A stretch of 64,000 bases of DNA from Leifsonia sp. TF02-11 (GTDB taxonomy: Bacteria; Actinomycetota; Actinomycetes; Actinomycetales; Microbacteriaceae), in assembly GCF_017565305.1 (NCBI RefSeq), contig NZ_JAGEKP010000004.1:124001-188000 (forward strand). Direction: 5' to 3'. The translations under genes and the position numbers were made by a program. The notes below the pieces were generated by a model. The model made no database searches, was not told where the DNA came from, and worked only from the letters and a program-made list of their open reading frames with translations. Shown here piece after piece: positions 49,620 through 58,467 of the stretch. Position 1 is the first letter of the stretch. Each line of letters starts with the position of its first letter.

Positions 49620-50714
49620 TCAGTTGCGATCGCGCCGCTTCGCGCGGGCCGCTGTCGCGGTGAGCACGGTGAGCAGGCGCTCGGCGGAGGTCTCCCAGGT
49701 GAACCGAGCGGCCTCCTCGCGGGATCCGGCCGATCGCTCGGCCCACACCCCCGGCTCCTCCAGGTGCCGGATGCGAGCGACGAGCGCATCCGGGTCGTCC
49801 GCCGGGAAGTACAGCGCCGACCGGCCGCCGATCTCGCGGAAGATCGGGATGTCGCTCACCACGACCGGTGTGCCCAGGGTCATCGACTCGACGAGCGGGA
49901 TGCCGAACCCCTCATCCCGGGAGGCCGTCACGAGCGCGGTCGCGCGTGCCAGCGTCTCGGCGTAGTCCTCGTCGGTCGCTCCGTCGTGGAACACCAGCTG
50001 CGCGTCCGGCGCGAGCGCCGACAACCGCTCGCGCTCCGCGGGGGTCACCCGGCTCATCAGGTGGAGGCGGTAATCCGGTAGCTGCGCGGCAGCGCGAACG
50101 AGGGTGTCCACGTTCTTGTACGGCATGAACGACCCCATGTAGACGAGACTCTTCGACTCCGGAGCGGTTCGGGACGCGCGCTCCTCCGGGATCTGCGGCA
50201 TGTCGGCGGCGTTGGGCACGACCGAGACCGGTCGCCGGGTCAGCTTGTGCTCGGCGATCAGCGCCCTGGTGGTCTCCGACACCGTCACGACGGCGTCGGA
50301 ACGGTTGAGCAGCAGACGCTGCGGCCACCACGCGAGGTGGTACAGCCTCCAGAGCACCCGCACGAAGCCCGGCAGATCGCGCGGCGGCGTGGGATGACGG
50401 TAGTAGATGAGGTCGTGGACCGTGAGCACCAGGCGGTAACGCCGGCCGAAGCCGCCCATCGTCTGCATGGGCGTGAACACAATGTCGGGCTTCAGCTTGT
50501 TGACCCGGCGGGCGACCCACGGTTCGCCCAGCGAGGTCGGCGAAGCGATCAACTCCCACGGGAGGTCCGGCAGCATCTCGAGCTGCCGGTGGTCGCTGAT
50601 CAGCATGGTGACCGGATGACGTTCGGCCAGAGCGCCCACCAGGCCCGCGGTGAAGCGGCTGATCCCGTCGTGGCGCCCGATGCGCGTGTACCGGCAGTCG
50701 AAGAGGATCCTCAC
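49620..50714 (-). CDS. Glycosyltransferase family 4 (GT-B)
   Basis: 364 residues. MRILFDCRY and GRHDGISRFTAGLVGALA at the N-terminus, VPNAADMPQIP in the middle and DEGFGIPLVESMTLGTPVVV near residue 275 (the EX7E-like sugar-nucleotide motif) identify a retaining GT4 enzyme. Cytosolic face. Acceptor unknown; a wall glycan, glycolipid or trehalose-like sugar all fit. Start GTG 50714, overlapping the alpha/beta hydrolase stop (GTGA), so the two genes are co-translated. Confidence 0.88.
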   Translation of the reverse strand: MRILFDCRYTRIGRHDGISRFTAGLVGALAERHPVTMLISDHRQLEMLPDLPWELIASPTSLGEPWVARRVNKLKPDIVFTPMQTMGGFGRRYRLVLTVHDLIYYRHPTPPRDLPGFVRVLWRLYHLAWWPQRLLLNRSDAVVTVSETTRALIAEHKLTRRPVSVVPNAADMPQIPEERASRTAPESKSLVYMGSFMPYKNVDTLVRAAAQLPDYRLHLMSRVTPAERERLSALAPDAQLVFHDGATDEDYAETLARATALVTASRDEGFGIPLVESMTLGTPVVVSDIPIFREIGGRSALYFPADDPDALVARIRHLEEPGVWAERSAGSREEAARFTWETSAERLLTVLTATAARAKRRDRN

Positions 50715-51658
50715 GCGGTGCCCTCCACGCGCGCCGGCGAGACCAGCCCCTGCTCGGCGAGGAAGGCCTCGATGGCCCGCGCGGCCTCCACCGGCTTCTC
50801 GTAGTGGATGAGGTGACCGACATCGGCGATCTCGACGAGCCGGGCGTCAGGAAAGATCCCGCGGAGCCGGCGTTCCGCCGCGATCGGCGTGATGTCGTCG
50901 TCCACAGCGGCCACAAGAAGGGCCGGCTCGGTGATCTGCGCCGCGAACTCGCTGACGTCGTGGGAAACCGAGGCGCGGAAGGCCTGCAGCACGACCCTCC
51001 GGTCGCTGAAGGCCGAGAAGTAGCTGTCGTGCTGGCCGTGGATCCACGAGCGCAGGCCGCGGTCGCGCGTCTTGGCCATCGCCTCGCTCATGACCCGCAC
51101 GATCAGGCGGTTGCGCAGGAGGGCGAAGCCGAGGCGCTCCGGCAGCACGGCGGCCAGCCAGTAGTAGAAGATCGCGAGGCGGGTCAGCACGCCGCGGGGA
51201 CCGGCGAGCGCCGGTTGGCCGATCGGGTTGACGAGCACGACCGAGCTCGGTCGCGCTCCCCCGCTCTCTGCCAGGGCCGCCGCGACGACGATCGATCCGA
51301 ACGAGTGGCCGAGCAGGACGACGCGACCGTCGAGCCCGAGCGCCGCCACGAACGATCGCAGCCAGTTCGAGTAGCCGTCGATGTCGTGATCGCACTCGGT
51401 CATCGGGGTGGACTCGCCGAAGCCGGGGAGGTCCGGCGAGATCAGCCGCAGACCGCTCAGCTGGGCCACCACGGGCTCGAGGCCGTGGTGGTCGCCGCGG
51501 AAGCCGTGCACCAGCACGAGAGTCGTTTCCGCGTCCGCGTCGCCGTAGTCCCAATACCGCGTCATCCCGCCGAGCAGCGGGAGCTCTCCGCGGCGTACGG
51601 GGACGCGGCCCAGCGCCTCCCCGTACGGAGAGGCGGCGTACCGTGTCGTGGGAGTCAT
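50711..51658 (-). CDS. Alpha/beta hydrolase
   Basis: 315 residues. VLVHGFRGDHHGL carries the oxyanion hole, LLGHSFGSIV the nucleophile Ser, VDDDITP the acid and DVGHLIHYEKP the catalytic His, so the triad is complete. Most likely an esterase or lipase acting in the cytosol. Upstream of, and overlapping, the glycosyltransferase gene; together they may modify a glycolipid. Divergent from treS, whose promoter occupies the intergenic gap. Confidence 0.87.
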   Translation of the reverse strand: MTPTTRYAASPYGEALGRVPVRRGELPLLGGMTRYWDYGDADAETTLVLVHGFRGDHHGLEPVVAQLSGLRLISPDLPGFGESTPMTECDHDIDGYSNWLRSFVAALGLDGRVVLLGHSFGSIVVAAALAESGGARPSSVVLVNPIGQPALAGPRGVLTRLAIFYYWLAAVLPERLGFALLRNRLIVRVMSEAMAKTRDRGLRSWIHGQHDSYFSAFSDRRVVLQAFRASVSHDVSEFAAQITEPALLVAAVDDDITPIAAERRLRGIFPDARLVEIADVGHLIHYEKPVEAARAIEAFLAEQGLVSPARVEGTA

Positions 51659-51712
51659 CGCCGTCCAGTCTAAGCGGCGCCTCGCTACGCACCACGAATG
51701 CGCCGGTCGGAC

Positions 51713-51766
51713 TGGACAGTCCCCGGCGCCGAGGTCCTAGACTTCTCTGGATGTAATCGCTTGCAT
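51713..51766 (+). promoter_or_regulatory. treS promoter with a LacI-type operator
   Basis: -35 TGGACA (51713-51718), 19-nt spacer, -10 TAGACT (51738-51743), then ATGTAATCGCTTGCAT (51751-51766), which fits the 16-nt LacI/CcpA-type operator consensus (WTGNAANCGNWNNCAW) at every fixed position. It sits at or just past the expected transcription start, where a repressor would block initiation. No LacI gene is in this window. Confidence 0.6.
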
Positions 51767-51813
51767 GCCCCACGTGCACGACCCCCGGGCCATCGGGCCC
51801 GAGAAGGAGAACC

Positions 51814-53523
51814 GTGAGCTTCACCGCTCCCATCACGCTGCCCGGGCTGACGCTCGACCCCCAGTGGTACCGCCGCGCGGTGTTCTACGAGGTCATGGTC
51901 CGCTCCTTCGTCGACAGCAACGGCGACGGCTCCGGCGACATCGCCGGGCTCACCTCCAAGCTCGACTACCTGCAGTGGCTCGGCATCGACGCGCTCTGGC
52001 TGCCGCCGTTCTTCCAGTCCCCGCTGCGCGACGGCGGCTACGACGTCTCGGACTTCAAGTCGATCCTGCCGGAGTTCGGGACCATCGACGAGTTCCGCGA
52101 CCTGGTCACGAAGGCGCACGAGCGCAACATGCGCATCATCATCGACCTGCCGATGAACCACACCTCCGACCAGCACGAGTGGTTCCAGCAGTCGCGGAGC
52201 GATCCGGAGGGGCCGTACGGCGACTTCTACGTGTGGAACGACACCGACGACAAGTGGCCGGACATCCGCATCATCTTCGTCGACACCGAAGACTCCAACT
52301 GGGCGTTCGACGAGGCGCGCAGGCAGTACTTCTTCCACCGCTTCTTCTCGCACCAGCCCGACCTCAACTTCGAGAACCCGGCCGTGCACGACGCGATGTT
52401 CGACGTCGTGCGGTTCTGGCTCGACCTCGGCGTCGACGGGTTCCGGCTCGACGCGATCCCCTACCTCTACGAGTCGGACGAGGGCAACGGCGAGGGCGAG
52501 CCGCCCACCCACGAGTTCATCAAGAAGCTGCGGGTCATGGTCGACAGGGAGTACCCCGGCCGCATGATGATCGCCGAGGCCAACCAGTGGCCCCGCGAGG
52601 TCGCGGCGTTCTTCGGCACCGAGGACGAGCCGGAGTGCCACATGGCCTTCGACTTCCCGGTCATGCCGCGCATCTTCTACGCGCTGCGCAGCCAGCAGGC
52701 GAGCGAGCTGATCCGGGTGCTGTCCGAGACCACCGACGTCCCCGACGGCTCCGCGTGGGGCGTGTTCCTGCGCAACCACGACGAGCTCACGCTCGAAATG
52801 GTCAGCGAGGAGTACCGCCAGGCGATGTACGGGTGGTACGCCTACGACCCGCGGATGCGCGCGAACATCGGCATCCGGCGGCGACTGGCGCCTCTGCTCG
52901 ACAACTCGCGCGCCGAGCTCGAGCTCGCCCACGCCCTGCTGTTCTCACTCGCGGGGAGCCCGTTCCTCTACTACGGCGACGAGATCGGGATGGGCGACAA
53001 CATCTGGCTGCCCGACCGTGACAGCTCGCGCACGCCGATGCAGTGGACCCCCGACCGCAACGCCGGGTTCTCCACAGCGGACCCGGGCAAGCTGTTCCTC
53101 CCGATCGTGCAGTCGCTCGTCTACCACTACAACCAGGTCAATGTCGAAGCGCAGCTCGCGCAGTCGCGCTCGCTGCTGCACTGGATCCGCAACGTCATCC
53201 ACGTCCGCAAGGCGCACCCGGTGTTCGGGCTCGGCGACATGCGGGTGCTCCCGACCGACCACGAGTCGGTGCTGGCGTTCGTGCGCAGCTACGAAGGCAG
53301 CGGGACGCACTTCGGCGACCAGCCGGAGGACGTGCTCTGCGTCTTCTCGTTCGCGCACAACCCGGTCTCGGTGACATTGGAGGCACCCGAGTTCGCCGGA
53401 GGCGTGCTCTACGACCTCTTCGGAGGTGCGGAGTTCCCGACCGTCGCCGAAGACGGCCGCTTCACCCTCACGCTCGGCACCCAAAGCTTCTACTGGCTGC
53501 ACATCGAGCCGCGCCGGGCTTAA
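51814..53523 (+). CDS. treS: Trehalose synthase (maltose alpha-D-glucosyltransferase)
   Basis: 569 residues, GH13 family. Catalytic residues are the nucleophile Asp213 (FRLDAIPY), general acid Glu255 (IAEANQW) and Asp323 (RNHDELT); SNGDGSGDIAGLTSKLDYL and GNDD-type subsite segments fit TreS. Interconverts maltose and trehalose. Start GTG 51814 with GAGAAGGAGAA upstream. Pep2, GlgE and GlgB, its usual partners, are not in the window, but glgA and glgC lie 3-6 kb away. A LacI-type operator controls it (separate entry). Confidence 0.93.
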   Translation: MSFTAPITLPGLTLDPQWYRRAVFYEVMVRSFVDSNGDGSGDIAGLTSKLDYLQWLGIDALWLPPFFQSPLRDGGYDVSDFKSILPEFGTIDEFRDLVTKAHERNMRIIIDLPMNHTSDQHEWFQQSRSDPEGPYGDFYVWNDTDDKWPDIRIIFVDTEDSNWAFDEARRQYFFHRFFSHQPDLNFENPAVHDAMFDVVRFWLDLGVDGFRLDAIPYLYESDEGNGEGEPPTHEFIKKLRVMVDREYPGRMMIAEANQWPREVAAFFGTEDEPECHMAFDFPVMPRIFYALRSQQASELIRVLSETTDVPDGSAWGVFLRNHDELTLEMVSEEYRQAMYGWYAYDPRMRANIGIRRRLAPLLDNSRAELELAHALLFSLAGSPFLYYGDEIGMGDNIWLPDRDSSRTPMQWTPDRNAGFSTADPGKLFLPIVQSLVYHYNQVNVEAQLAQSRSLLHWIRNVIHVRKAHPVFGLGDMRVLPTDHESVLAFVRSYEGSGTHFGDQPEDVLCVFSFAHNPVSVTLEAPEFAGGVLYDLFGGAEFPTVAEDGRFTLTLGTQSFYWLHIEPRRA

Positions 53524-53560
53524 TCCCGGCACTGACGGAGGTCGTTCCTACGCTGGCTGC

Positions 53561-54247
53561 ATGAGCACCTGGCATCACGAACTCGGCGTCTTCGATCTCG
53601 AAACCACGGGCGTGGATGTCGAATCGGCGCGGATCGTGACCGCCCACGTCGGCCTTCTCGGGGCGAACGGGGAGGTGAAGCACGGCCGCTACTGGCTGCT
53701 CGACCCCGAGGTCGAGATCCCCGCCGAGGCAACCGCCGTGCACGGTATCACCACGGAGCTCGCCCGCGAAAAGGGGATGGACGCCGGAGCGGGTGTGGCG
53801 GCGATCGTCGACCAGTTGCGCCGGCTGTTCGACCGCGGCATCCCCGTCGTGGCCTACAACGCCCCGTACGACTTCACACTGCTCGACCGCGAGGCGCGCC
53901 GACACGGGATCGAGCCGCTCGACTCCCCCGGACCCATCATCGACCCGCTGGTCATCGACCGTGCCGTCGACCGGTACCGCCCGGGCAAGCGCACACTGAC
54001 CGTCACCGCCACCCACTACGGCGTCGAGCTCATCGCCGCACACGACGCCGGCGCGGACGCGATCGCTGCCGGGCGCCTCGCCCAGGCGCTCGCCCGGCAG
54101 CACGGCGAAGTGCTCGCCATCGCGGCTGCGGAACTCCACACCAAGCAGATCGACTGGTGCCGGGAGCAGGCCGCGGACTTCCAGGAGTACATGCGCCGCG
54201 CCCGCGACCCGGAGTTCACCGCGTCCGGGCAGTGGCCGATCCGGTGA
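53561..54247 (+). CDS. DEDDh 3'-5' exonuclease (DnaQ-like)
   Basis: 228 residues. FDLETTGVD (Asp/Glu), AVHGIT, YNAPYDF and HDAGADA give the four acidic residues and His of the proofreading exonuclease family. Stand-alone, so a repair or processing nuclease, not necessarily a DNA polymerase subunit. Upstream, TACGCT (53549-53554) lies 6 nt from the ATG with no ribosome site between, suggesting a leaderless transcript. The C-terminal 50 residues are outside the fold. Confidence 0.9.
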   Translation: MSTWHHELGVFDLETTGVDVESARIVTAHVGLLGANGEVKHGRYWLLDPEVEIPAEATAVHGITTELAREKGMDAGAGVAAIVDQLRRLFDRGIPVVAYNAPYDFTLLDREARRHGIEPLDSPGPIIDPLVIDRAVDRYRPGKRTLTVTATHYGVELIAAHDAGADAIAAGRLAQALARQHGEVLAIAAAELHTKQIDWCREQAADFQEYMRRARDPEFTASGQWPIR

Positions 54248-54314
54248 GGATTCTGGCTGGGGCGCAGAGGCTGGGGCCTTCCTGCGCGTCTCCTGGACCG
54301 CTACCCTCAGTGCC

Positions 54315-54647
54315 ATGAGCGATCCGAATCTGAACCCGCAGCCGCTGCCTCCGCAGCAACCGCAGTCCCCGCAGCCGCAGTACGGCGCCTACCAGCAGCC
54401 GCAGCAGGCCGGCTACAACACGATGTCGATCGTCGCCTTCATCCTCGCGTTCTTCGTGAGCATCGTCGGCATCATCCTGGGCTTCGTCGCCCTCTCCCAG
54501 ATCAAGCGCACCGGCGAGCAGGGCCGCGGCCTCGCGCTGGCCGCCGTGATCATCGGTTTCGTGGAGGTCGCCATCGGCATCCTGATCAGCATCATCGTGC
54601 TGATCGCGATCGGCATCGCCGCGTCGCACGGAAACACGACCTACTGA
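54315..54647 (+). CDS. DUF4190 small membrane protein
   Basis: 110 residues. A Pro/Gln-rich cytoplasmic start (QPLPPQQPQSPQPQYGAYQQ), then two hydrophobic helices (about 38-60 and 75-100) joined by SQIKRTGEQGRGLALA, the usual DUF4190 pattern. Function unknown. TACCCT (54302-54307) stands 7 nt before the ATG, so it may be leaderless. Confidence 0.85.
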   Translation: MSDPNLNPQPLPPQQPQSPQPQYGAYQQPQQAGYNTMSIVAFILAFFVSIVGIILGFVALSQIKRTGEQGRGLALAAVIIGFVEVAIGILISIIVLIAIGIAASHGNTTY

Positions 54648-54655
54648 GCCCGAGG

Positions 54656-54707
54656 TTCGTCACGAATCACGACATTCGTGGCACGAATGTCGACATTCGT
54701 CACGAAT
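54656..54707. repeat. Cluster of ATTCGT/ACGAAT palindromes
   Basis: Three palindromes in 52 nt: TTCGTcACGAA (54656-54666), GACATTCGTGgCACGAATGTC (54671-54691) and ATTCGTcACGAAT (54695-54707). They lie between convergent genes, next to the rpmE2 terminator. May be a multi-site operator or a local repeat. Confidence 0.7.
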
Positions 54708-54723
54708 CTCATCGCGTAACGGT

Positions 54724-54768
54724 GAAGGCCCCGCCCCGGCGTCCAGAGGACGCGGGGGCGGGGCCTTC
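54724..54768 (-). terminator. Terminator hairpin downstream of rpmE2
   Basis: 14-bp perfect stem GAAGGCCCCGCCCC (54724-54737) with 54755-54768, and an inner 6-bp GCGTCC/GGACGC stem, immediately after the rpmE2 stop. A clear poly-U is lacking, but position and strength fit a terminator, possibly for both convergent genes. Confidence 0.75.
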
Positions 54769-54779
54769 AGCGTTGCGGC

Positions 54780-55031
54780 TTACTTGCCGAAGTTCTTGTA
54801 GCGCGTGTTGAACTTCTCGACGCGGCCGGCCGAGTCGAGGATGCGCTGCTTGCCCGTGTAGAACGGGTGCGACTCCGACGAGATCTCGACGTCGATGACG
54901 GGGTACGTGTTGCCGTCCTCCCACTCGATCGTCTTCTCGCTGGTCACGGTGGAGCGGGTCAGGAACGTCGCACCCGAGGCCAGGTCGCGGAAAACCACGG
55001 GGGCGTAGTCGGGGTGGATGCCAGTCTTCAT
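54780..55031 (-). CDS. rpmE2: Ribosomal protein L31, type B (Cys-free)
   Basis: 83 residues. [17 protein letters not shown] and [20 protein letters not shown] are the L31 hallmarks. The zinc ribbon cysteines are absent, so this is the C-minus type B form, which in many bacteria replaces the zinc form under zinc limitation (family knowledge; no Zur site recognised upstream). ATG 55031 follows AAGGAAG. The 136-nt gap to the ABC gene should hold its promoter; TAAACT on the minus strand near 55155 is the best -10 candidate. Confidence 0.95.
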   Translation of the reverse strand: MKTGIHPDYAPVVFRDLASGATFLTRSTVTSEKTIEWEDGNTYPVIDVEISSESHPFYTGKQRILDSAGRVEKFNTRYKNFGK

Positions 55032-55167
55032 GAGGACTTCCTTGTTGCGTAGTGTTCGGTCGGTCGTGTCTGCGCGCGAAAGCGCGTCGACGGGAAGCTT
55101 TTCGGTTCTCACCTGCCGCAGAGCGGACACGATGAAGGAGAACCAGCTATCGAGTTTAGCAGATGTG

Positions 55168-55968
55168 TCAGTCGGCTGACGCCTGACGCGCCCGGGCGGT
55201 GTAGCGACCACCGGTCTCGGTCAGCTCCACGTCGATTCCGAACGTCTCGCTCAGCGACTCGCTGGTCAGCACCTCGTCGATCGCGCCCTGCGCCGTGATG
55301 CGGCCGTCTTTCAGCAGGAGGGCGCGGTTGAAGCCGAGCGGGATCTCCTCGACGTGGTGGGTGACCATGACGATCGCCGGGGACTTCGCGTCGCTCGCGT
55401 AGCCGCCGAGCAGCTGCACGAGCTCCTCACGACCGCCGAGGTCGAGGCTGGCGGCCGGCTCGTCGAGCAGCAGGATCTCGGGGTCGGTCATGACCGAGCG
55501 GGCGATTTGGACGCGCTTCTGCTCGCCGTCGCTCAGGCTGCCGAAGGTGCGCTCCGCGAGGTGCTCGAGGTGCCACTCGGCGAGGACGCGACGGGCACGA
55601 CGCTCGTCGATGTCCTCGTAGAGCTCGTTCCAGCGACCGGTCACGGCGTACGCGGCGGTCATCACCACGTCGAGCACGCGCTCGGTGCGCGGGATGCGGC
55701 GGGCGAGCGCCGTGGAGGCGAACCCGAGCAGCGGGCGCAGCTCGGCCAGGTCGCTGTGGCCGACGGTCTCGCCGAGCACCACGGCCTCGCCCGACGACGG
55801 GTGCAGCGCGGCGGCCGCGATCTGCAACATCGTCGTCTTGCCCGCGCCGTTCGGGCCGAGGATCACCCAGCGCTCGTCCGGCTCCACCGTCCAGTCGACG
55901 TCTTGGAGGACGGGGTTGCCGTCCCGGACAACGGACACGTCGTGGAGTCGGAGAACACTGCCTGCCAT
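55168..55968 (-). CDS. ABC transporter ATP-binding protein without adjacent permease
   Basis: 266 residues. Walker [10 protein letters not shown], signature LSDGEQKRV, Walker [13 protein letters not shown] and a switch His in [12 protein letters not shown] are all present. The pattern is like ATPases of the iron or molybdate kind (ModF-like). No membrane partner is adjacent. It may serve a distant permease or be non-transport. Start ATG 55968; a short 19-nt gap to the glgA stop. Confidence 0.88.
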   Translation of the reverse strand: MAGSVLRLHDVSVVRDGNPVLQDVDWTVEPDERWVILGPNGAGKTTMLQIAAAALHPSSGEAVVLGETVGHSDLAELRPLLGFASTALARRIPRTERVLDVVMTAAYAVTGRWNELYEDIDERRARRVLAEWHLEHLAERTFGSLSDGEQKRVQIARSVMTDPEILLLDEPAASLDLGGREELVQLLGGYASDAKSPAIVMVTHHVEEIPLGFNRALLLKDGRITAQGAIDEVLTSESLSETFGIDVELTETGGRYTARARQASAD

Positions 55969-55987
55969 GCCGTCTAGCCTAGCGGCG

Positions 55988-57175
55988 TCAGGAGGAGGTC
56001 AACGACCGGTAGACGGCCCGGGTCTGCTCGGCGATCGCCGTCCAGCTGAACGCGGTCTCCGCCCGGTCGCGCCCGGCCGCGCCCATGCGCGCCGCCCGCT
56101 CCGGGTCGCTCACGACCTCCGTCAGAGCCGCTGCGAGGTCGCGCACGAACGCCTCGGGATCCGTGGGAGTGCCCGTGCCGTCCTGCAGCTGCTCGATCGG
56201 GACCAGCCGCCCGGTCACGCCGTCGACGATGACCTCGGGGATGCCTCCCGTCGCCGTGCCGACGACGGGCAGACCGCACGCCATCGCCTCCAGGTTGACG
56301 ATACCGAGCGGCTCGTAGATCGAAGGGCACACGAAGACGGTGGAGGCCGTCAGGGCGGCCCGCAGCTCGTCGTTCGGGAGCAGCCGGTCGATCCACACCA
56401 CGCCGTCGCGCTCGGCCTTCAGCCCGTCGACCAGGCCGGTCACCTCGGCGAGGATCTCCGCCGTGTCCGGCGCGCCGGCGCACAGGATGACCTGCACCTC
56501 CGGCGGCAGCAGCCGTGCCGCCCGCAGCAGGTACGGCAGTCCCTTCTGGCGGGTGATCCTGCCGACGAAGATGACGGAGGGCCGGTCTGGGTCGATCCCG
56601 AGCGAACGCGCGATGTCGTCGTCGTGCAGCGGCGTCCAGCGTTCGAGGTCGATGCCGTTGTAGACCACGGTGACCTTCTGCGGGTCGAGCGACGGGTAGG
56701 AGGCGAGGATGTCGCGCCGCATCCCGTCCGAGACGGCGATCACGGTGTCCGCCGCCTCGAAGGCGGTCTTCTCGATCCAGCTCGAGACGCGGTACCCGCC
56801 GCCGAGTTGCTCGGCCTTCCACGGCCGCAGCGGCTCCAGGCTGTGCGCGGTGACGACGTGCGGCACGCCGTGCAGGAGCTTCGCCAGGTGGCCTCCCGCG
56901 TTCGCATACCAGGTGTGCGAGTGCACGACGTCGGCGCCGCCGCAGTCCTGCGCCATCTGGAGGTCGACACCGAGGGTGGTGATCGAGCCGTTCGCGGCGG
57001 CGAGCTCGGCGGGCACCCGGTAGGCGAACGTGTCGGCCTCGTCGCGCGGCTCGCCGAAGCAGCGTACGCGCACTTCAGTATCCGTTCTGAGGGCCCGGAC
57101 CAGCTCGGTCACGTGGACACCGGCACCGCCGTAGATGTCCGGTGGGTACTCCTTGGTCAGAAGATCGACGCGCAT
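55988..57175 (-). CDS. glgA: Glycogen synthase, actinobacterial GlgA/GlgM type (GT4)
   Basis: 395 residues. KEYPPDIYGGAGVHVTEL is the ADP-glucose loop, VVHSHTWYANAGG and FVGRITRQKGL follow, and EPLGIVNLEAMACGLPVVG holds the catalytic EX7E motif. Actinobacterial members build alpha-glucans, or maltose-1-phosphate, from ADP-glucose. Divergent from glgC 47 nt away, the usual arrangement in the phylum. ATG 57175. Confidence 0.92.
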   Translation of the reverse strand: MRVDLLTKEYPPDIYGGAGVHVTELVRALRTDTEVRVRCFGEPRDEADTFAYRVPAELAAANGSITTLGVDLQMAQDCGGADVVHSHTWYANAGGHLAKLLHGVPHVVTAHSLEPLRPWKAEQLGGGYRVSSWIEKTAFEAADTVIAVSDGMRRDILASYPSLDPQKVTVVYNGIDLERWTPLHDDDIARSLGIDPDRPSVIFVGRITRQKGLPYLLRAARLLPPEVQVILCAGAPDTAEILAEVTGLVDGLKAERDGVVWIDRLLPNDELRAALTASTVFVCPSIYEPLGIVNLEAMACGLPVVGTATGGIPEVIVDGVTGRLVPIEQLQDGTGTPTDPEAFVRDLAAALTEVVSDPERAARMGAAGRDRAETAFSWTAIAEQTRAVYRSLTSS

Positions 57176-57222
57176 GTCGAGAACGCTAGTACAGCCCTCC
57201 GGTTGCCTCTACTGTGGTGCCT

Positions 57223-58467
57223 ATGGCAGCAGGCAAGAAGATCTTCGGCATCGTCCTCGCGGGTGGGGAGGGCAAACGGCTGATGCCGTTGACCGCCGAC
57301 CGCGCCAAGCCGGCGGTGCCGTTCGGCGGGCAGTACCGCCTCATCGACTTCGCCCTGTCGAACCTGATCAACTCGCAGCTGCGCCAGATCGTCGTCCTCA
57401 CCCAGTACAAGTCGCACAGCCTCGACCGCCACGTCTCGCAGACCTGGCGACTCGACGGGATGCTCAACTCGTACATCGCCTCGGTGCCGGCCCAGCAACG
57501 GCTCGGCAAGCGGTGGTTCAGCGGCTCGGCCGACGCCATCCTCCAGAGCCTCAACCTGCTGCGCGACGAGCGGCCCGACATCGTCGTCGTGGTCGGCGCC
57601 GACCACGTGTACCGGATGGACTTCGGCCAGATGCTGCAGGCGCACATCGACTCGGGCGCAGCGGCGACCGTCGCCGCCATCCGCCAGCCGATCTCGCTGG
57701 CCGACCAGTTCGGCGTGATCGAAGTGGACGGCCAGGACACATCGCGCATCGCGGCGTTCCGCGAGAAGCCGACCGACCCGGTCGGACTGCCCGACTCCCC
57801 CGGCGAAGTGCTGGCCTCGATGGGCAACTACGTCTTCGACGCCGACGCCCTCATCGACGCGGTGGTGCGCGACGGCGACCGGCCGGACTCCAACCACGAC
57901 ATGGGCGGCGACATCATCCCCGACTTCGTGTCGCGCGGGGAGGCCGGGGTCTACGACTTCAACCACAACGACGTGCCGGGGTCGACCGACCGCGACCGCT
58001 ACTACTGGCGCGACGTGGGGACGATCGACTCGTTCTTCGAGGCGCACACGGACCTGATCTCCGCCCTCCCCGTCTTCAACCTCTACAACCGGGAGTGGCC
58101 GATCTTCAGCCAGGTGCTCAACTCGCCCCCGGCGAAGATCGTGCGGGACGGCCGCGGGGCGCTCGGCACGACGATCGACTCGATCGTGTCGCTCGGCTCC
58201 GTGATCTCGGGCGCCCACCTGGAGCGCAGCGTGCTCGGACCGTGGGCGACGGTGGACTCCGGCGCCAAGGTGGTGGACTCCGTCGTCTTCGAGCGCGCCG
58301 TCATCGAACCGAACGCGTTCGTCGGCCGGGCGATCCTCGACAAGGACGTGGTCGTCGCGGAGGGCGCCCGCATCGGCGTGGATCCCGACCGCGACCGTGC
58401 CCGCGGGTTCACGGTCACCGAGTCCGGCATCACCGTCGTCGGCAAGGGTGTGCACGTCGTCCCATGA
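57223..58467 (+). CDS. glgC: Glucose-1-phosphate adenylyltransferase
   Basis: 414 residues. [20 protein letters not shown] is the nucleotide loop, DHVYRMDF carries the metal Asp, FREKP holds the glucose-phosphate Lys, and the C-terminal left-handed helix contains [12 protein letters not shown]. It makes ADP-glucose for GlgA. ATG 57223 is preferred over GTG 57214 because TACTGT (57210-57215) overlaps the GTG and lies 7 nt before the ATG, suggesting leaderless transcription. Its stop overlaps serB (ATGA). Confidence 0.94.
   Translation: MAAGKKIFGIVLAGGEGKRLMPLTADRAKPAVPFGGQYRLIDFALSNLINSQLRQIVVLTQYKSHSLDRHVSQTWRLDGMLNSYIASVPAQQRLGKRWFSGSADAILQSLNLLRDERPDIVVVVGADHVYRMDFGQMLQAHIDSGAAATVAAIRQPISLADQFGVIEVDGQDTSRIAAFREKPTDPVGLPDSPGEVLASMGNYVFDADALIDAVVRDGDRPDSNHDMGGDIIPDFVSRGEAGVYDFNHNDVPGSTDRDRYYWRDVGTIDSFFEAHTDLISALPVFNLYNREWPIFSQVLNSPPAKIVRDGRGALGTTIDSIVSLGSVISGAHLERSVLGPWATVDSGAKVVDSVVFERAVIEPNAFVGRAILDKDVVVAEGARIGVDPDRDRARGFTVTESGITVVGKGVHVVP

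Noticed and set aside
54656-54707. Possible CRISPR-like array.
   Set aside because: Only three short, unequal palindromes with 4-8 nt between them; no spacers of CRISPR length and no cas genes.
57214-57222. GTG at 57214 as the glgC start.
   Set aside because: It overlaps the likely -10 hexamer TACTGT, and the ATG at 57223 begins the conserved nucleotide-binding region properly.
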